Positions 18,959 through 29,437 of a stretch of DNA of 64,000 bases are shown here, piece by piece; the stretch's first letter is position 1, and each line of letters starts with the position of its first letter. The notes below the pieces were generated by a model. The model saw only the letters and a program-made list of their open reading frames with translations, was not told the origin of the DNA and made no database searches. A program made the translations under genes and the position numbers. Origin of the DNA: Shinella sp. CPCC 101442 (GTDB lineage: Bacteria; Pseudomonadota; Alphaproteobacteria; Rhizobiales; Rhizobiaceae); assembly GCF_024704725.1 (NCBI RefSeq), contig NZ_JALIQS010000003.1, forward strand, positions 62,001 to 126,000, read 5' to 3'.

Positions 18959-20089
18959 TTAACCCGCAGCGGCCGGTTTCCGCAGGACGCCGCCTGTGAC
19001 AGGCTTTCTCACCCCCGTCGTGCCCGGATAGGTGAGCGGCAGGCCGCGCAGCGAGCGTACGGCAAGATAGGCCCAGGCCTCGGCCTCCATGCTGTCGCCG
19101 TTGAGACCGACCGCCTCGGTGGCCACGACCTCCGCGCCCTCGATGCCGGCGAGCGCCGCGAGGTCTCCCATGATGACCCGGTTGAGCCGGCCGCCGCCGC
19201 AGACGACATAGAGTTTCGGTTTCTCCGGCAGGTGGCGGGCCGAACGCAGGATCGCCGCGGCCGTCACATGCGCGAGCGTGCGCGCACCATCCTCAAGGCT
19301 CGCGTCACGGCCCTCCGGCGGGCGGAAATCGTTGCGGTCGAGCGAGCGCCGCACCGCATCGGTAAAGAAGGGATGGCTGAGGTAGCGGCCGGCAAGTTCG
19401 GGATCGACCTGCCCCTCCGAGGCGATCATGCCGCCCTGGTCGTAGGGAATGCCGGCATGAGCCTCGACCCATTGGTCGATCAGCGTGTTCCCCGGCCCGC
19501 TGTCATAAGCGACGATTCGGTCACCGCCGCCGATGAAGGTGAGATTGGAAATGCCGCCGATATTGACGAAGACCACTGCCTTGCCACGCGCATCGGAAAG
19601 GCCAGCGGCAAGGGCTGCGTGATAGGCGGGGATGAGCGGTGCGCCCTGCCCGCCATGCACCATGTCGTTGGCGCGCATGTCGTAGACGACTTGGATGCCG
19701 GTCTCTTTCGCCAGCAGGCCGCCATCGCCGAGCTGCACCGTGAGCGCGGCATCCGGCCTGTGCAGCACGGTCTGGCCATGGAAGCCGATGGCGTCGATAT
19801 CGGCGGGCTTCAGGTCGTTTTCGGCAAGCAGGGCGAGTACGGCCTCGGCGTGGCGCAGCGTCAGTTCCTGCTCGATTTCCTGGAGATCACCGGGCCGTTC
19901 GGTGCGTTCAACAATGGCTTTGGCGGTTTCAAGCGCGCCCTGCAGCCGGCGGCGGAAGGCGGCGTCGTACGAACGTCCCAGCGACGGGCCGCGCTCCACG
20001 ACGGTTTCGCCATCTGTGCGCAGCAGCGCCACGTCGATGCCGTCGAGGCTCGTGCCGCTCATCAGACCGATCGCCGTCCATACCGTCAT
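18959..20089 (-). CDS. anmK: Anhydro-N-acetylmuramic acid kinase
   Basis: 376 residues from [25 protein letters not shown] precedes this ATG. It phosphorylates and opens 1,6-anhydro-MurNAc during cell-wall recycling. The ATP-binding [11 protein letters not shown], the [11 protein letters not shown] block and [12 protein letters not shown] are family hallmarks. Divergent from tyrS with an 88-base gap, the arrangement seen in many alphaproteobacteria. Confidence 0.95.
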   Translation of the reverse strand: MTVWTAIGLMSGTSLDGIDVALLRTDGETVVERGPSLGRSYDAAFRRRLQGALETAKAIVERTERPGDLQEIEQELTLRHAEAVLALLAENDLKPADIDAIGFHGQTVLHRPDAALTVQLGDGGLLAKETGIQVVYDMRANDMVHGGQGAPLIPAYHAALAAGLSDARGKAVVFVNIGGISNLTFIGGGDRIVAYDSGPGNTLIDQWVEAHAGIPYDQGGMIASEGQVDPELAGRYLSHPFFTDAVRRSLDRNDFRPPEGRDASLEDGARTLAHVTAAAILRSARHLPEKPKLYVVCGGGRLNRVIMGDLAALAGIEGAEVVATEAVGLNGDSMEAEAWAYLAVRSLRGLPLTYPGTTGVRKPVTGGVLRKPAAAG

Positions 20090-20177
20090 CGTCGACTCCA
20101 GAATCAACAAAAAGGTGATTATTCAACATAAAGGTGGTAAACGCCCGACCGAAACAATCCCACCAGAGAAACAGGCC

Positions 20178-21431
20178 ATGTCCGAATTCAAATCCGATTT
20201 CCTTCGCACGCTCAAAGAGCGCGGTTTCATTCACCAGATCTCCGATGAAACCGGCCTCGACGACCTCCTGGCCAAGGAAACCGTGACGGCCTATATCGGC
20301 TTCGACCCGACGGCGCCCAGTCTCCATGCTGGCGGCCTTATCCAGATCATGCTGCTGCACTGGTTCCAGCAGACCGGCCACCGTCCGGTCTCGCTGATGG
20401 GCGGCGGCACGGGCATGGTCGGCGACCCCTCGTTCAAGGACGAGGCGCGCCAGCTGATGACACCACAGACGATCAACGACAACATTGCCAGCATCAAGAA
20501 GGTCTTCGCCAACTACCTGACCTATGGCGACGGTCCGAAGGACGCGCTGATGATCAACAACGCGGACTGGCTGCTCGGCATCAACTACCTGGAATTCCTG
20601 CGCGATGTCGGCCGCCACTTCTCGGTCAACCGCATGCTCTCCTTCGACAGCGTGAAGACCCGCCTCGAGCGCGAGCAGTCGCTGTCCTTCCTCGAATTCA
20701 ACTACATGATCCTGCAGGCCTACGACTTCGTCGAGCTCAACAAGCGCTACGACGTGCGCCTGCAGATGGGCGGCTCCGACCAGTGGGGCAATATCATCAA
20801 CGGCATCGACCTCGGCCACCGCATGGGCACGCCGCAGCTTTACGCGCTGACCTCGCCGCTTCTGACCACGTCATCCGGCGCCAAGATGGGCAAGTCGATC
20901 AACGGCGCCGTCTGGCTCAACCCGGATATGCTGTCGGCCTATGACTTCTGGCAGTACTGGCGCAACACTGAAGATGCCGACGTCTCGCGCTTCCTGAAGC
21001 TCTACACGACCCTGCCGATGGACGAAATCGCCCGTCTCTCCGCGCTCGGCGGTTCGGAGATCAATGAGGTGAAGAAGATCCTCGCGACGGAAGTGACGGC
21101 CGTGCTGCATGGTCGCGCCGCCGCCGAGCAGGCTGCCGAGACTGCCCGCAAGACGTTCGAGGAAGGCGCGATTGCCGAAAACCTGCCGTCGGTCGATGTC
21201 GCCACGGGCGAGCTCGAAGCCGGCATCGGCCTGCTCTCGCTGATCGTCAAGGCCGGCCTTGCCGCCTCGAACGGCGAAGCCCGCCGCCATGTGCAGGGCG
21301 GCGCGGTGCGCATCAACGATATCGCGATCACCGACGAACGCCGGGTGATCGGAACGGCCGATGTTTCTGCCGACGGCGTGATCAAGCTGTCGCTTGGCAA
21401 GAAGAAGCACATTCTCGTGCGTCCGGCCTGA
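20178..21431 (+). CDS. tyrS: Tyrosyl-tRNA synthetase
   Basis: 417 residues, class Ic synthetase. The HIGH-equivalent is [10 protein letters not shown] and the KMSKS-equivalent is GAKMGKS; the tyrosine pocket block [17 protein letters not shown] and [11 protein letters not shown] are intact. A C-terminal S4 domain (about residues 350-417) binds tRNA. The start is the ATG at 20178, where family similarity begins ([17 protein letters not shown]). Followed by a terminator. Confidence 0.97.
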   Translation: MSEFKSDFLRTLKERGFIHQISDETGLDDLLAKETVTAYIGFDPTAPSLHAGGLIQIMLLHWFQQTGHRPVSLMGGGTGMVGDPSFKDEARQLMTPQTINDNIASIKKVFANYLTYGDGPKDALMINNADWLLGINYLEFLRDVGRHFSVNRMLSFDSVKTRLEREQSLSFLEFNYMILQAYDFVELNKRYDVRLQMGGSDQWGNIINGIDLGHRMGTPQLYALTSPLLTTSSGAKMGKSINGAVWLNPDMLSAYDFWQYWRNTEDADVSRFLKLYTTLPMDEIARLSALGGSEINEVKKILATEVTAVLHGRAAAEQAAETARKTFEEGAIAENLPSVDVATGELEAGIGLLSLIVKAGLAASNGEARRHVQGGAVRINDIAITDERRVIGTADVSADGVIKLSLGKKKHILVRPA

Positions 21432-21456
21432 GGCAGCGACGGAGACCGACGATCAA

Positions 21457-21480
21457 GGCCGCCTCCGGGCGGCCTTTTTT
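21457..21480 (+). terminator. Intrinsic terminator of tyrS
   Basis: GGCCGCC/GGCGGCC stem with a TCCG loop followed by six T. The T-run reaches the stop codon of the convergent AsmA-like gene. Confidence 0.9.
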
Positions 21481-24400
21481 ATTGGAATTCGAAGATGTTG
21501 CGGAAGACACCCGGCGCGATGATCGACAGCGGGTTGATGGTGAGCCGCGGTTTGTCGAAGGGGCCGGACAGTTTGAAGGTAATGCCGATCAGGCCGCGAT
21601 CGTTGCCGTTGCCAAGGATGATGCCGATAAGCGGCAATTCGGCAAAGAGCCGGTTGAGGCCATAGGCCGGCATGAAGGTGCCGGTCATCTCTGTCTGGCC
21701 ATTGGCATCGCGCACCACGCCCTGGAAGGTCGCCCCCACCGCCTCGCCGCGTACCACGCCGTTTTCCAGCGCCAACGTGCCGCCGCCGACGCGGACCTGA
21801 GCAAAACCGCGCGAGAACTTGACCGCGCTCACGTCGATCTCCTTGCGCACCGCGTCGTTGAGGCTGCGTCCGTCGCCACTGGCGGGGGTGGAGACCAGGG
21901 AACGCAAACGCTCTTCGCCGACCAGCGCGAAATCGCGGATATCGACCGAACCACGCCACCCGCTGTTCGTGGTTTCGCGCAGACGCACGTTGAGAAGCCC
22001 GCCCCGCATATGGCTGTAGATATCGGCAAAGCGGGCGATCGCACCGGCATCGCCGCTCGTCAGCTGAATGACGTCCGAGCCGTCGCTTTGCACCATCTGC
22101 CCCACGACAGGAGCACCGTTTTTGGTGACCGCCGAAAGATCGATCGCGGAAATACGGCTGCCGGACGTCGAGTAGCTGAGGCTCACATTGTTCAGGCTTT
22201 CGCCGTTGAAGCCGACGGCCCGCGCCAGCTTGGCCTTGATCGTCGCCCCCTGCTTGCTGCTCTTGCCGCCGCTGGCACCCGACGCCGTCTTGAGGCGCGC
22301 CAGCACCGCCCGGACATCGGCCGAATCGCCATTCACGGCAACCGAATAGCCCGCCTTGTTGCGATCGACCACCAGGCGGAACCGGTCGTCAGCCGATAGT
22401 TTCACGGTAGAGAAGTTCGCGGAATCGAGCACCGCACCGTTGAAAACGAGAGCACCCGCCACATTGAAACCATCGCCGGAGAAACGGAAATCGGAGACGC
22501 GCGTCGCGCCGTCCTTGGTTTCGGCCGTCAGCTTGACCTTACCGCCGATGCCCGCGCCCTTCGTCCAGCCGAGCCAGGGCACCGACACGGCAGCAGCCCC
22601 CAGATCCGCCTCGACGGTGCGCGGACCATCACCCTCCTGCTCCATCCGGATGGAGACCTCTCCTTCGACAATGTCGTCGAGGCCCGGAAGCAGCTTGCCC
22701 CGATCCTTATTGCCGAGCGTGCCCGACAGCACGGTCCGGCGCGTGATACCGGCCGTTTTGCTGACGGGCTCGACCAGTTCGAGATCGAGCGTCACACCGT
22801 CGATATCGGCCTTCGCCTTGAGGTTCGCCCGCTGCGGATCGATGGCGAGGACGCCGCGCAGCGCTGTCACATTGCGACCGGCGATCGGCTTGTTGACATC
22901 GACACCGTCCAGATCGAGCGTGGCCGACCACTGCGGCGGCGGCGGTTTGTGGGCGGAGATCACGCCGAAATGCGCCTTGACCTTCGCGTTGACGAGACCG
23001 CTGAAATCATCCGGTGAGAAGCCCGTCGCGGGAAGTGCGCGGATCGGCCTATAGGTCACGAGTTCGGCGATAGCGTCCGCATTGCCGGCAACGTCGATGT
23101 CCATGTCGGCCATCAGCGGCTTGGTGTAGTTGTCAGGCAGCACGAAGGTGCCGCCGGTCAGCGCAACGGAGCGGCCCGAAGGGAAGTAGGCTGCCCCTCC
23201 GGTGATGCCGATCTCCGTGCGCGGGCCGCGCAGGCGGAATGTGCCCGATGTATCGCGCAGCGGCGGAATATCGCCGGCGATATTCATGCGCGCGCCCTTG
23301 ATGTCGAAATCGATCTTCAGCTCGTCGGCGGTGAGATGCATCGGAACGCCCGGCTCGCGCTTGCGGCCGGCGGCGAGGTAGAATTCGATACGGCCGTTGG
23401 TGACGGTCCCGCCGAAAATGTTCTTCGCCACCCAGCCGCGCGCCGTCTTCGCCATCCAGAACGGCCAGAACTGCTTGACGGCGGCGGATTGCAATTCGCT
23501 TGCGATCATCACGAAACTGACTTCCGGCTCCTTCTCGCCGAATTGCAGGGCGAGCGAGCCGGCGATGCTGCCCTTTTCGCTCGCGACCGCCATTTCCTCG
23601 AACCTCAGGCTCTTCGACTGGGCGAGATAGTAGCCGTTCACCTTGGCGTCGAACCGGATCGGCGCCTCGCCGGTATCGCTTGGCCGGGTCATGGCGTTGC
23701 TGAAGACGAGGTCGATCGCAAACCCCTTCTCCGTCCGGTCGGAGACCCGGTCGAGGTCGATCAGGCCGCCGGTGAACGGAAACAGCGACTGGCCGACACC
23801 GACATCCGTCGAGGCAAGCTCGATCGAGCCCTTTTCAAAATTGTACCGGACCTTCACCGAGGAAGGACGCAGCTCGGCCGCAACGCCATCGCCATAGACC
23901 GAGCCGGCGGAAAGCTTGACGTCGAGGCCGAGGGCGGGCTTTGTCCCATCTGCCTCGCGCAGGGCGTTGACGGATACATCCGCGGCCGTATCGACGCCGG
24001 CATGAATCTCGCCCTGCGGATCATGGCTCAGCATGAAATCGCCGAGATCGACATTACGGATCGCGCCATCGATCGCGCGGATGGCGCCGGCGGCGCCCGA
24101 TGTCGTCAGATCGATCTCGCCCTGCTCGCCGTTGATGGTGAAGTGACCGTCGATCGACATGCTCTGGGCACCCTCGCGGGTGAACTGCAAACTGGCGACA
24201 TCGAGCGTGACAGGCTTGCCGTCCGGCCCGCGAAACGTCGCGCCGAGATCGGAGATGCGAACGGTCTGCATACCATTGGCCTCGATCAGGCGGCTGACGC
24301 CGTCGAGGCGCTCGAACGTGGTTTCGAGATAGTCCGGCACATCGGAAATCCGCAAGGATGCGAGGTCGAGCGGTGCGCTTTTCGGCAAAAGCGCCGCATT

Positions 24401-24874
24401 GAACATCACGCCATCGACATCCAGCCTCGAAACAGCGACGCGGCCCGAAAGCAGGGCTGTCGGATCGAGCACGATATCGACGGAAGCCGTCGTCGCGAGC
24501 TCGAGGCCCGATTCAACGTCGACGATGCGCGCATCCTCCGCTTTCAGCGCTAGGCCGCCGAAGCCGGACAGGCGCACCACGGTGTGATCGACCGAAGCAC
24601 GATAGCGCGGTCCTAGCGCCTTGTTGAGCGCCGCAACGGCGCGGGCGTTGAGCGTGCTGTCGAACGTCCCCATCTCCACCAAGCCGACAACTATGGCGCC
24701 GATGAAGAGCAGCAGTGCGACCATAGCGGCAGCCAGGCGCATGCAGATGCTGGTCCGGCTCGCATCCACCGCATGCAGCACGATGGGCTCATGCGCCTGC
24801 GCAGACGGCAAGTCATGCAGCGGGACGATGTCCTTTCTGCGGAACACAACCTTCTCGCCGCGGGCTTCGTCCAT
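21479..24874 (-). CDS. AsmA/YhdP-like large envelope protein (DUF3971-type)
   Basis: 1131 residues. A cytoplasmic N-terminus of about 45 residues is followed by one transmembrane helix (MRLAAAMVALLLFIGAIVVG), then about 1,060 residues of repetitive beta structure expected in the periplasm, ending in an AsmA-like C-terminal region. By analogy with AsmA, TamB and YhdP it may bridge inner and outer membranes and carry phospholipids; that role is inferred from the family. AAGGAAAC precedes the ATG. Single gene, convergent with tyrS and divergent from bcp. Confidence 0.85.
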   Translation of the reverse strand: MDEARGEKVVFRRKDIVPLHDLPSAQAHEPIVLHAVDASRTSICMRLAAAMVALLLFIGAIVVGLVEMGTFDSTLNARAVAALNKALGPRYRASVDHTVVRLSGFGGLALKAEDARIVDVESGLELATTASVDIVLDPTALLSGRVAVSRLDVDGVMFNAALLPKSAPLDLASLRISDVPDYLETTFERLDGVSRLIEANGMQTVRISDLGATFRGPDGKPVTLDVASLQFTREGAQSMSIDGHFTINGEQGEIDLTTSGAAGAIRAIDGAIRNVDLGDFMLSHDPQGEIHAGVDTAADVSVNALREADGTKPALGLDVKLSAGSVYGDGVAAELRPSSVKVRYNFEKGSIELASTDVGVGQSLFPFTGGLIDLDRVSDRTEKGFAIDLVFSNAMTRPSDTGEAPIRFDAKVNGYYLAQSKSLRFEEMAVASEKGSIAGSLALQFGEKEPEVSFVMIASELQSAAVKQFWPFWMAKTARGWVAKNIFGGTVTNGRIEFYLAAGRKREPGVPMHLTADELKIDFDIKGARMNIAGDIPPLRDTSGTFRLRGPRTEIGITGGAAYFPSGRSVALTGGTFVLPDNYTKPLMADMDIDVAGNADAIAELVTYRPIRALPATGFSPDDFSGLVNAKVKAHFGVISAHKPPPPQWSATLDLDGVDVNKPIAGRNVTALRGVLAIDPQRANLKAKADIDGVTLDLELVEPVSKTAGITRRTVLSGTLGNKDRGKLLPGLDDIVEGEVSIRMEQEGDGPRTVEADLGAAAVSVPWLGWTKGAGIGGKVKLTAETKDGATRVSDFRFSGDGFNVAGALVFNGAVLDSANFSTVKLSADDRFRLVVDRNKAGYSVAVNGDSADVRAVLARLKTASGASGGKSSKQGATIKAKLARAVGFNGESLNNVSLSYSTSGSRISAIDLSAVTKNGAPVVGQMVQSDGSDVIQLTSGDAGAIARFADIYSHMRGGLLNVRLRETTNSGWRGSVDIRDFALVGEERLRSLVSTPASGDGRSLNDAVRKEIDVSAVKFSRGFAQVRVGGGTLALENGVVRGEAVGATFQGVVRDANGQTEMTGTFMPAYGLNRLFAELPLIGIILGNGNDRGLIGITFKLSGPFDKPRLTINPLSIIAPGVFRNIFEFQ

Positions 24875-25025
24875 CTCGCGCTGGTTTCCTTATTCCCGGT
24901 CTCGCGACATTATCCCACGGAATCGCTGCGCGTCGTCCTGTCGTCGCTGGACGATTCTGTCAGCCACTATATATGCGGGAGGCCGGCTGCTTGACTCAAA
25001 AAGCCGGCCAAAGAAAGGAAATCCC

Positions 25026-25493
25026 ATGGCAGAACTGGTACCGGGCATCGAAGCGCCGGATTTCACCCTCCCGCGCGATGGTGGCGGCACGCTTTCGCTC
25101 TCGGACTTCAGGGGCAGGCCCGTCGTCCTGTTCTTCTATCCCAAGGACGACACCGAAGGCTGCACCATGGAAGCCAAGGATTTTACCGCCGCGAAGGCCG
25201 ATTTCGATGCAGCCGGCGTGGCGATCATCGGCCTGTCGCCCGACCCGGTGACGAAGCATGACAAGTTCGTCAAGAAGCACGAACTCGGCGTGCCGCTCGC
25301 CTCGGACGAAAGCCTTCAGACGCTGCAAGCCTATGGCGTGTGGAAGGAGAAGAGCATGTATGGCCGCACCTATATGGGCGTCGAACGCACGACCGTCCTC
25401 ATCGATGCCACCGGCAAGATCGCCGAAATCTGGCCGAAGGTGAAGGTCAAGGGCCATGTCGAGGCCGTTCTCGAAACGGCGAAGACGCTTTAG
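25026..25493 (+). CDS. bcp: Thiol peroxidase of the Bcp/PrxQ peroxiredoxin family
   Basis: 155 residues, thioredoxin fold. The peroxidatic cysteine is Cys46 in TEGCTMEAKDF, after the FFYPKDDT loop. The usual resolving cysteine five residues later is replaced by Asp (EAKDF), so it probably works as a 1-Cys enzyme or with a more distant partner thiol. It reduces hydrogen and organic peroxides. The next gene, a ferritin-like protein, starts 22 bases downstream, suggesting an oxidative-stress pair. Confidence 0.94.
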   Translation: MAELVPGIEAPDFTLPRDGGGTLSLSDFRGRPVVLFFYPKDDTEGCTMEAKDFTAAKADFDAAGVAIIGLSPDPVTKHDKFVKKHELGVPLASDESLQTLQAYGVWKEKSMYGRTYMGVERTTVLIDATGKIAEIWPKVKVKGHVEAVLETAKTL

Positions 25494-25515
25494 GCTCTTC
25501 TGGCAAGGGACTGGA

Positions 25516-26343
25516 ATGACTGACCTTCCGTATATCGAAAGCTTGCGCGGCGGCGCCACGGCGGCTATCGCCTCGGCCGATCTCGACCTGAAGGCGGACC
25601 TGACGCAGGAGACCGCCCGGCGCTGGTTCGCCCGCACGCTCTCCATGCGCTCGCCACGCGACCCGGCTCTGCCGGTGCGGCCCGGGCGGCCGGATAAACC
25701 GGAGCTCATTCCGCCAAAACATATGGAAAAGCGCTCGCTACACACGCAGAAGGGCCGCATCGCGCTGCTTCATGCGCTTGCCCATATCGAGCTCAACGCC
25801 GTGGATCTCGCGCTCGACATCGTCGCGCGCTTCACCACGGAGCGCGTGCCGCATTCGTTTTTCGACGGGTGGATGCAGGTGGCCTTCGAGGAGGCCAAAC
25901 ATTTCCGGCTCATTCGCGACCGGTTGCGTGAACTGGGCGCCGAATATGGCGACTTGCCGGCCCATGACGGCCTGTGGAAGGCCGCGCACGATACACGCAA
26001 CGACCTCACCGCACGCCTCGCCGTCGTGCCGCTGATCCTCGAAGCGCGCGGCCTCGACGTAACGCCGACGCTGCAGATGAAGATGCGTGAGACCGGCGAT
26101 CACGCCAGCGCCGATATCCTCGACATCATATACAACGACGAAAAGGGCCACGTGGCCGTCGGTGCGAAATGGTTCCGCTTCCTCTGCGCCCGCGAGAAGA
26201 AGGATCCGTCCGCGACCTTCAAGGCGTTGGTGCGCAGCAATTTCCGCGGTCCGCTGAAGCCGCCGTTCAACGATGTCGCGCGGGCCGAAGCAGGCCTCAC
26301 ACCATCCTTCTACCGCTCGCTCGTCTCCGTCAGCCAAAGCTAA
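25516..26343 (+). CDS. Ferritin-like DUF455 protein
   Basis: 275 residues, COG2833/DUF455. Four helix-borne acidic/His motifs expected of a ferritin-like di-metal site are visible: ALAHIELNAVD, FEEAKHF, LEARGLD and DEKGHV. The family is uncharacterised but distantly related to di-iron enzymes such as MiaE. AAGGGA precedes the ATG. Its closeness to bcp suggests co-transcription; whether it stores metal or is an oxygenase cannot be told. Confidence 0.9.
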   Translation: MTDLPYIESLRGGATAAIASADLDLKADLTQETARRWFARTLSMRSPRDPALPVRPGRPDKPELIPPKHMEKRSLHTQKGRIALLHALAHIELNAVDLALDIVARFTTERVPHSFFDGWMQVAFEEAKHFRLIRDRLRELGAEYGDLPAHDGLWKAAHDTRNDLTARLAVVPLILEARGLDVTPTLQMKMRETGDHASADILDIIYNDEKGHVAVGAKWFRFLCAREKKDPSATFKALVRSNFRGPLKPPFNDVARAEAGLTPSFYRSLVSVSQS

Positions 26344-26437
26344 TATTTCGCGCTAAAAATGCCACCCCGAAAGGCTTTGTTAACCCTAACAATGTGTAAT
26401 TCCCCGCACGAGACCAAGTGAATCGGTCGGGGAGTTT

Positions 26438-27730
26438 GTGGTGGCGGAGCGTCCTGAAAACCGCGTATTCGGAAAGCGCGCGCAGCAGCATGTCGTAATC
26501 CTGGCAAGCGGCGACAAAATCCGCCACATGACCATTCGCCCCTGGATGGCGGCCGCCACCTTCTGTTTCGCCGGCATGTTCACCGTCGGGTACCTTGCCG
26601 CGACCTCCTACCTCGTGCTGCGCGACGACCTGATCGGCGCCACCATGGCGCGCCAGGCGCGTATGCAGCATGACTATGAGGACCGCATCTCCGCCCTTCG
26701 CGCCCAGGTCGACCGCGTCACCAGCCGCCAGCTTCTCGACCAGCAGGTCGTGGAGGAGAAGGTCGCAAAGCTGATGCAGCAGCAGCTTGCGCTCTCCGAG
26801 CGGCACGGCAAGCTGGACGCCCTGCTCAATCGCGCCGACACCGACGGCGTTTCCGGCGACATGCCGCTGTCGGATGCAAGGTCCCTCACGGAGGACCGGC
26901 GCGCGGACGCCACCGGCGCAATCAACGCCATCATGGGATCGACAGGCGGCGCATCGAAGAAATCGGCGGCGCTCGCCTATGCGACGACAGGCGAATCGGT
27001 CGCCGATCGCGCCGACCGCCTGTTTTCCAGGGTCACGCTCTCCCTCAAGGATCTGGAACACGACCAGATCGGCCGCATCCAGTCTTTGACGACAGGCGCC
27101 TCGGAAACGGCCGATGCCATCCAGACCATCCTGCGCCGCACGGGTTTTGACGTCGCGGAAACGACGATCGAGGACAGACAGGACGACATCGAAACCGGCA
27201 TCGGCGGTCCCTTCGTCGAGCCCGAGGCCTTCAACGATCCTTTCGAAGAGTCGATCAACGACCTCGATGCCGCGCTCGAACGCCTGGACACAGCCCGCCG
27301 CACGGCGCGAAAACTGCCCTTCGGCAATCCATCGCCGGGCAGTGGCATCACAAGCCGTTTCGGCAACCGCACGGACCCGTTTCTTGGTCGTCTGGCGCTG
27401 CATGCCGGCATCGATTTTCGCGTCAGCTCCGGAACGGAGGTGCGCTCCACCGGGGCTGGCACCGTCGTCGTCGCGGGCCGCAACGGCGGGTATGGCAACA
27501 TGGTCGAGATCGACCATGGCAATGGCCTGACCACCCGCTACGCCCACCTTTCGCGCGTTCTCGTGAAGGTCGGCGATCATATCGAGGCTGCGGACACGGT
27601 CGGCCTCTCCGGCACCACGGGCCGCTCCACCGGTCCGCATCTGCACTACGAGGTTCGCCGCGACGGCAAGGCGCTCGACCCCATGCGCTTCCTCACCGCG
27701 GGCATGAAGTTGACGACCTATATGAATTGA
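26438..27730 (+). CDS. M23 peptidase (LytM-type) with N-terminal membrane anchor and coiled coil
   Basis: 430 residues with a GTG start. A cytoplasmic stub is followed by one transmembrane helix (TIRPWMAAATFCFAGMFTVG), a long periplasmic helical region (about 70-260) with coiled-coil pattern, and a C-terminal Peptidase_M23 domain. The Zn ligands are present: LHAGIDF (His, Asp) and GPHLHYEV (second His of HxH). An intact site predicts real endopeptidase activity on peptidoglycan, rather than an EnvC-like activator. Single gene. Confidence 0.93.
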   Translation: MVAERPENRVFGKRAQQHVVILASGDKIRHMTIRPWMAAATFCFAGMFTVGYLAATSYLVLRDDLIGATMARQARMQHDYEDRISALRAQVDRVTSRQLLDQQVVEEKVAKLMQQQLALSERHGKLDALLNRADTDGVSGDMPLSDARSLTEDRRADATGAINAIMGSTGGASKKSAALAYATTGESVADRADRLFSRVTLSLKDLEHDQIGRIQSLTTGASETADAIQTILRRTGFDVAETTIEDRQDDIETGIGGPFVEPEAFNDPFEESINDLDAALERLDTARRTARKLPFGNPSPGSGITSRFGNRTDPFLGRLALHAGIDFRVSSGTEVRSTGAGTVVVAGRNGGYGNMVEIDHGNGLTTRYAHLSRVLVKVGDHIEAADTVGLSGTTGRSTGPHLHYEVRRDGKALDPMRFLTAGMKLTTYMN

Positions 27731-27922
27731 CGTAACGCAAAGCGAAGCGCCTTCGAAGGCCAAAAATTATAGCCACGCGCTTCAAATTGCTTGCGGATTT
27801 ACCAAATTCGCTGATTTCCTTGACTTTCCGGCGCTTTGGGCCTAAGTGCGCTGCATCCTAGCGGCGATGTGCCCGCTGCAACCCATTGCGTTCGCAAGAA
27901 CCGGAACGGAAACCTTTTCCCT

Positions 27923-29428
27923 TTGACCACTTTTGCTGATCTTGGCCTGAGCCCGAAAGTCCTGTCCGCCGTCACAGATTCGGGCTACACGATCCCGACC
28001 CCCATCCAGGCTGGCGCTATTCCTCCGGCTCTTTCGCGGCGCGACATTCTCGGAATCGCCCAGACAGGCACCGGCAAGACCGCATCCTTCGTGCTGCCGA
28101 TGCTGACGCTGCTGGAAAAGGGCCGCGCCCGGGCCCGCATGCCACGCACGCTGATCCTTGAGCCGACGCGCGAACTGGCAGCCCAGGTTGCCGAGAACTT
28201 CGAAAAATACGGCAAGAACCACAAGCTGAACGTCGCGCTGCTCATCGGCGGCGTTTCCTTCGACGAACAGGACCGCAAGCTGGAGCGCGGCGCGGACGTT
28301 CTCATCTGCACCCCCGGCCGCCTGCTCGACCATTGCGAACGCGGCAAGCTCCTGATGACCGGTGTCGAGATTCTCGTCATCGACGAAGCCGACCGCATGC
28401 TCGACATGGGTTTCATCCCCGATATCGAGCGCATCGCCAAGCTCATCCCCTTCACTCGCCAGACGCTGTTCTTCTCGGCCACGATGCCGCCGGAAATCCA
28501 GAAGCTGGCCGACCGCTTCCTGCAGAACCCGGAACGGGTCGAAGTGGCGCCGCCCTCCTCCACGGCCAAGACCGTGACGCAGCGTTTCGTCGCCACCCAC
28601 AGCAAGGATTACGAGAAGCGCGCCACGCTGCGCGACCTCATCCGCGCGCAGGACGACCTCAAGAACGCGATCATCTTCTGCAACCGCAAAGTCGATGTCG
28701 CCGATCTCTTCCGCTCGCTCGATCGCCACGGCTTCTCCGTCGGCGCGCTGCATGGCGATATGGACCAGCGTTCCCGCACGACGATGCTGGCCAACTTCAA
28801 GGAAAACAAGCTCACGCTTCTCGTGGCCTCCGACGTCGCTGCCCGCGGCCTGGATATCCCCGATGTGAGCCATGTCTTCAATTTCGACGTCCCGATCCAC
28901 GCCGAGGACTATGTCCACCGCATTGGCCGCACCGGCCGTGCCGGCCGCTCGGGCGCCGCCTTCACCCTCGTCTCCAAGCGCGACGGCAAATTCGTCGATG
29001 CTATCGAAAAGCTGATCGATCAGAAGGTCGAATGGCTGAGCGGTGGCATCGAGGACCTGCCGCCGGCCGCCGAGAGCGAGGAGCGCGAACGGCCCCGCAG
29101 CGGGCGCGATCGCGGTGGTCGCGACCGCGACCGTGATCGTTCCCGTGGACGCAGCAAGGGCGAAGCCCGCGTTCCGGAACCCCGCATCGAGACCGTTGAG
29201 ACCGAAGAGAAGGTGGAAGTCGTGAAAGCTGAACGCAAGGCGGAAGGGCGGCCGCAGAATAATCCCGCTCGCAACCCGCGGGCTGCAAACCATGCCGCAC
29301 CGCGCCCGGCCAACGACGACAGCCGTGACCGCCGCAACCGTTACCGCCGCGACGACGACGATGGTCCGACGCCGCTCGGCTTCGGCGACGACGTCCCGGC
29401 CTTCATGCTGATCGCCGGCAAGGCCTGA
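27923..29428 (+). CDS. rhlE: DEAD-box RNA helicase, RhlE type
   Basis: 501 residues from a TTG at 27923, where the family text begins (TTFADLGLSPKVL); the reading back to 27836 has no ribosome-binding site. Q motif PTPIQAGAIP, motif I AQTGTGKT, motif II DEAD in VIDEADRM, motif III SAT, motif VI HRIGRTGRAGR. The last 110 residues are rich in Arg, Asp and Glu, a disordered RNA-binding tail. A long leader with TTGACT ... TAAGTG upstream may be the promoter. Likely role in ribosome assembly or cold adaptation. Confidence 0.93.
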   Translation: MTTFADLGLSPKVLSAVTDSGYTIPTPIQAGAIPPALSRRDILGIAQTGTGKTASFVLPMLTLLEKGRARARMPRTLILEPTRELAAQVAENFEKYGKNHKLNVALLIGGVSFDEQDRKLERGADVLICTPGRLLDHCERGKLLMTGVEILVIDEADRMLDMGFIPDIERIAKLIPFTRQTLFFSATMPPEIQKLADRFLQNPERVEVAPPSSTAKTVTQRFVATHSKDYEKRATLRDLIRAQDDLKNAIIFCNRKVDVADLFRSLDRHGFSVGALHGDMDQRSRTTMLANFKENKLTLLVASDVAARGLDIPDVSHVFNFDVPIHAEDYVHRIGRTGRAGRSGAAFTLVSKRDGKFVDAIEKLIDQKVEWLSGGIEDLPPAAESEERERPRSGRDRGGRDRDRDRSRGRSKGEARVPEPRIETVETEEKVEVVKAERKAEGRPQNNPARNPRAANHAAPRPANDDSRDRRNRYRRDDDDGPTPLGFGDDVPAFMLIAGKA

Positions 29429-29437
29429 TCCGAGCGA

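Noticed and set aside
26402-26435. CCCCG ... CGGGG hairpin before the M23 peptidase
   Set aside because: Long bulged arms and no T-run; too weak to call a terminator.
27836-27922. Longer RhlE start
   Set aside because: No ribosome-binding site, and conserved helicase text starts only at TTG 27923.
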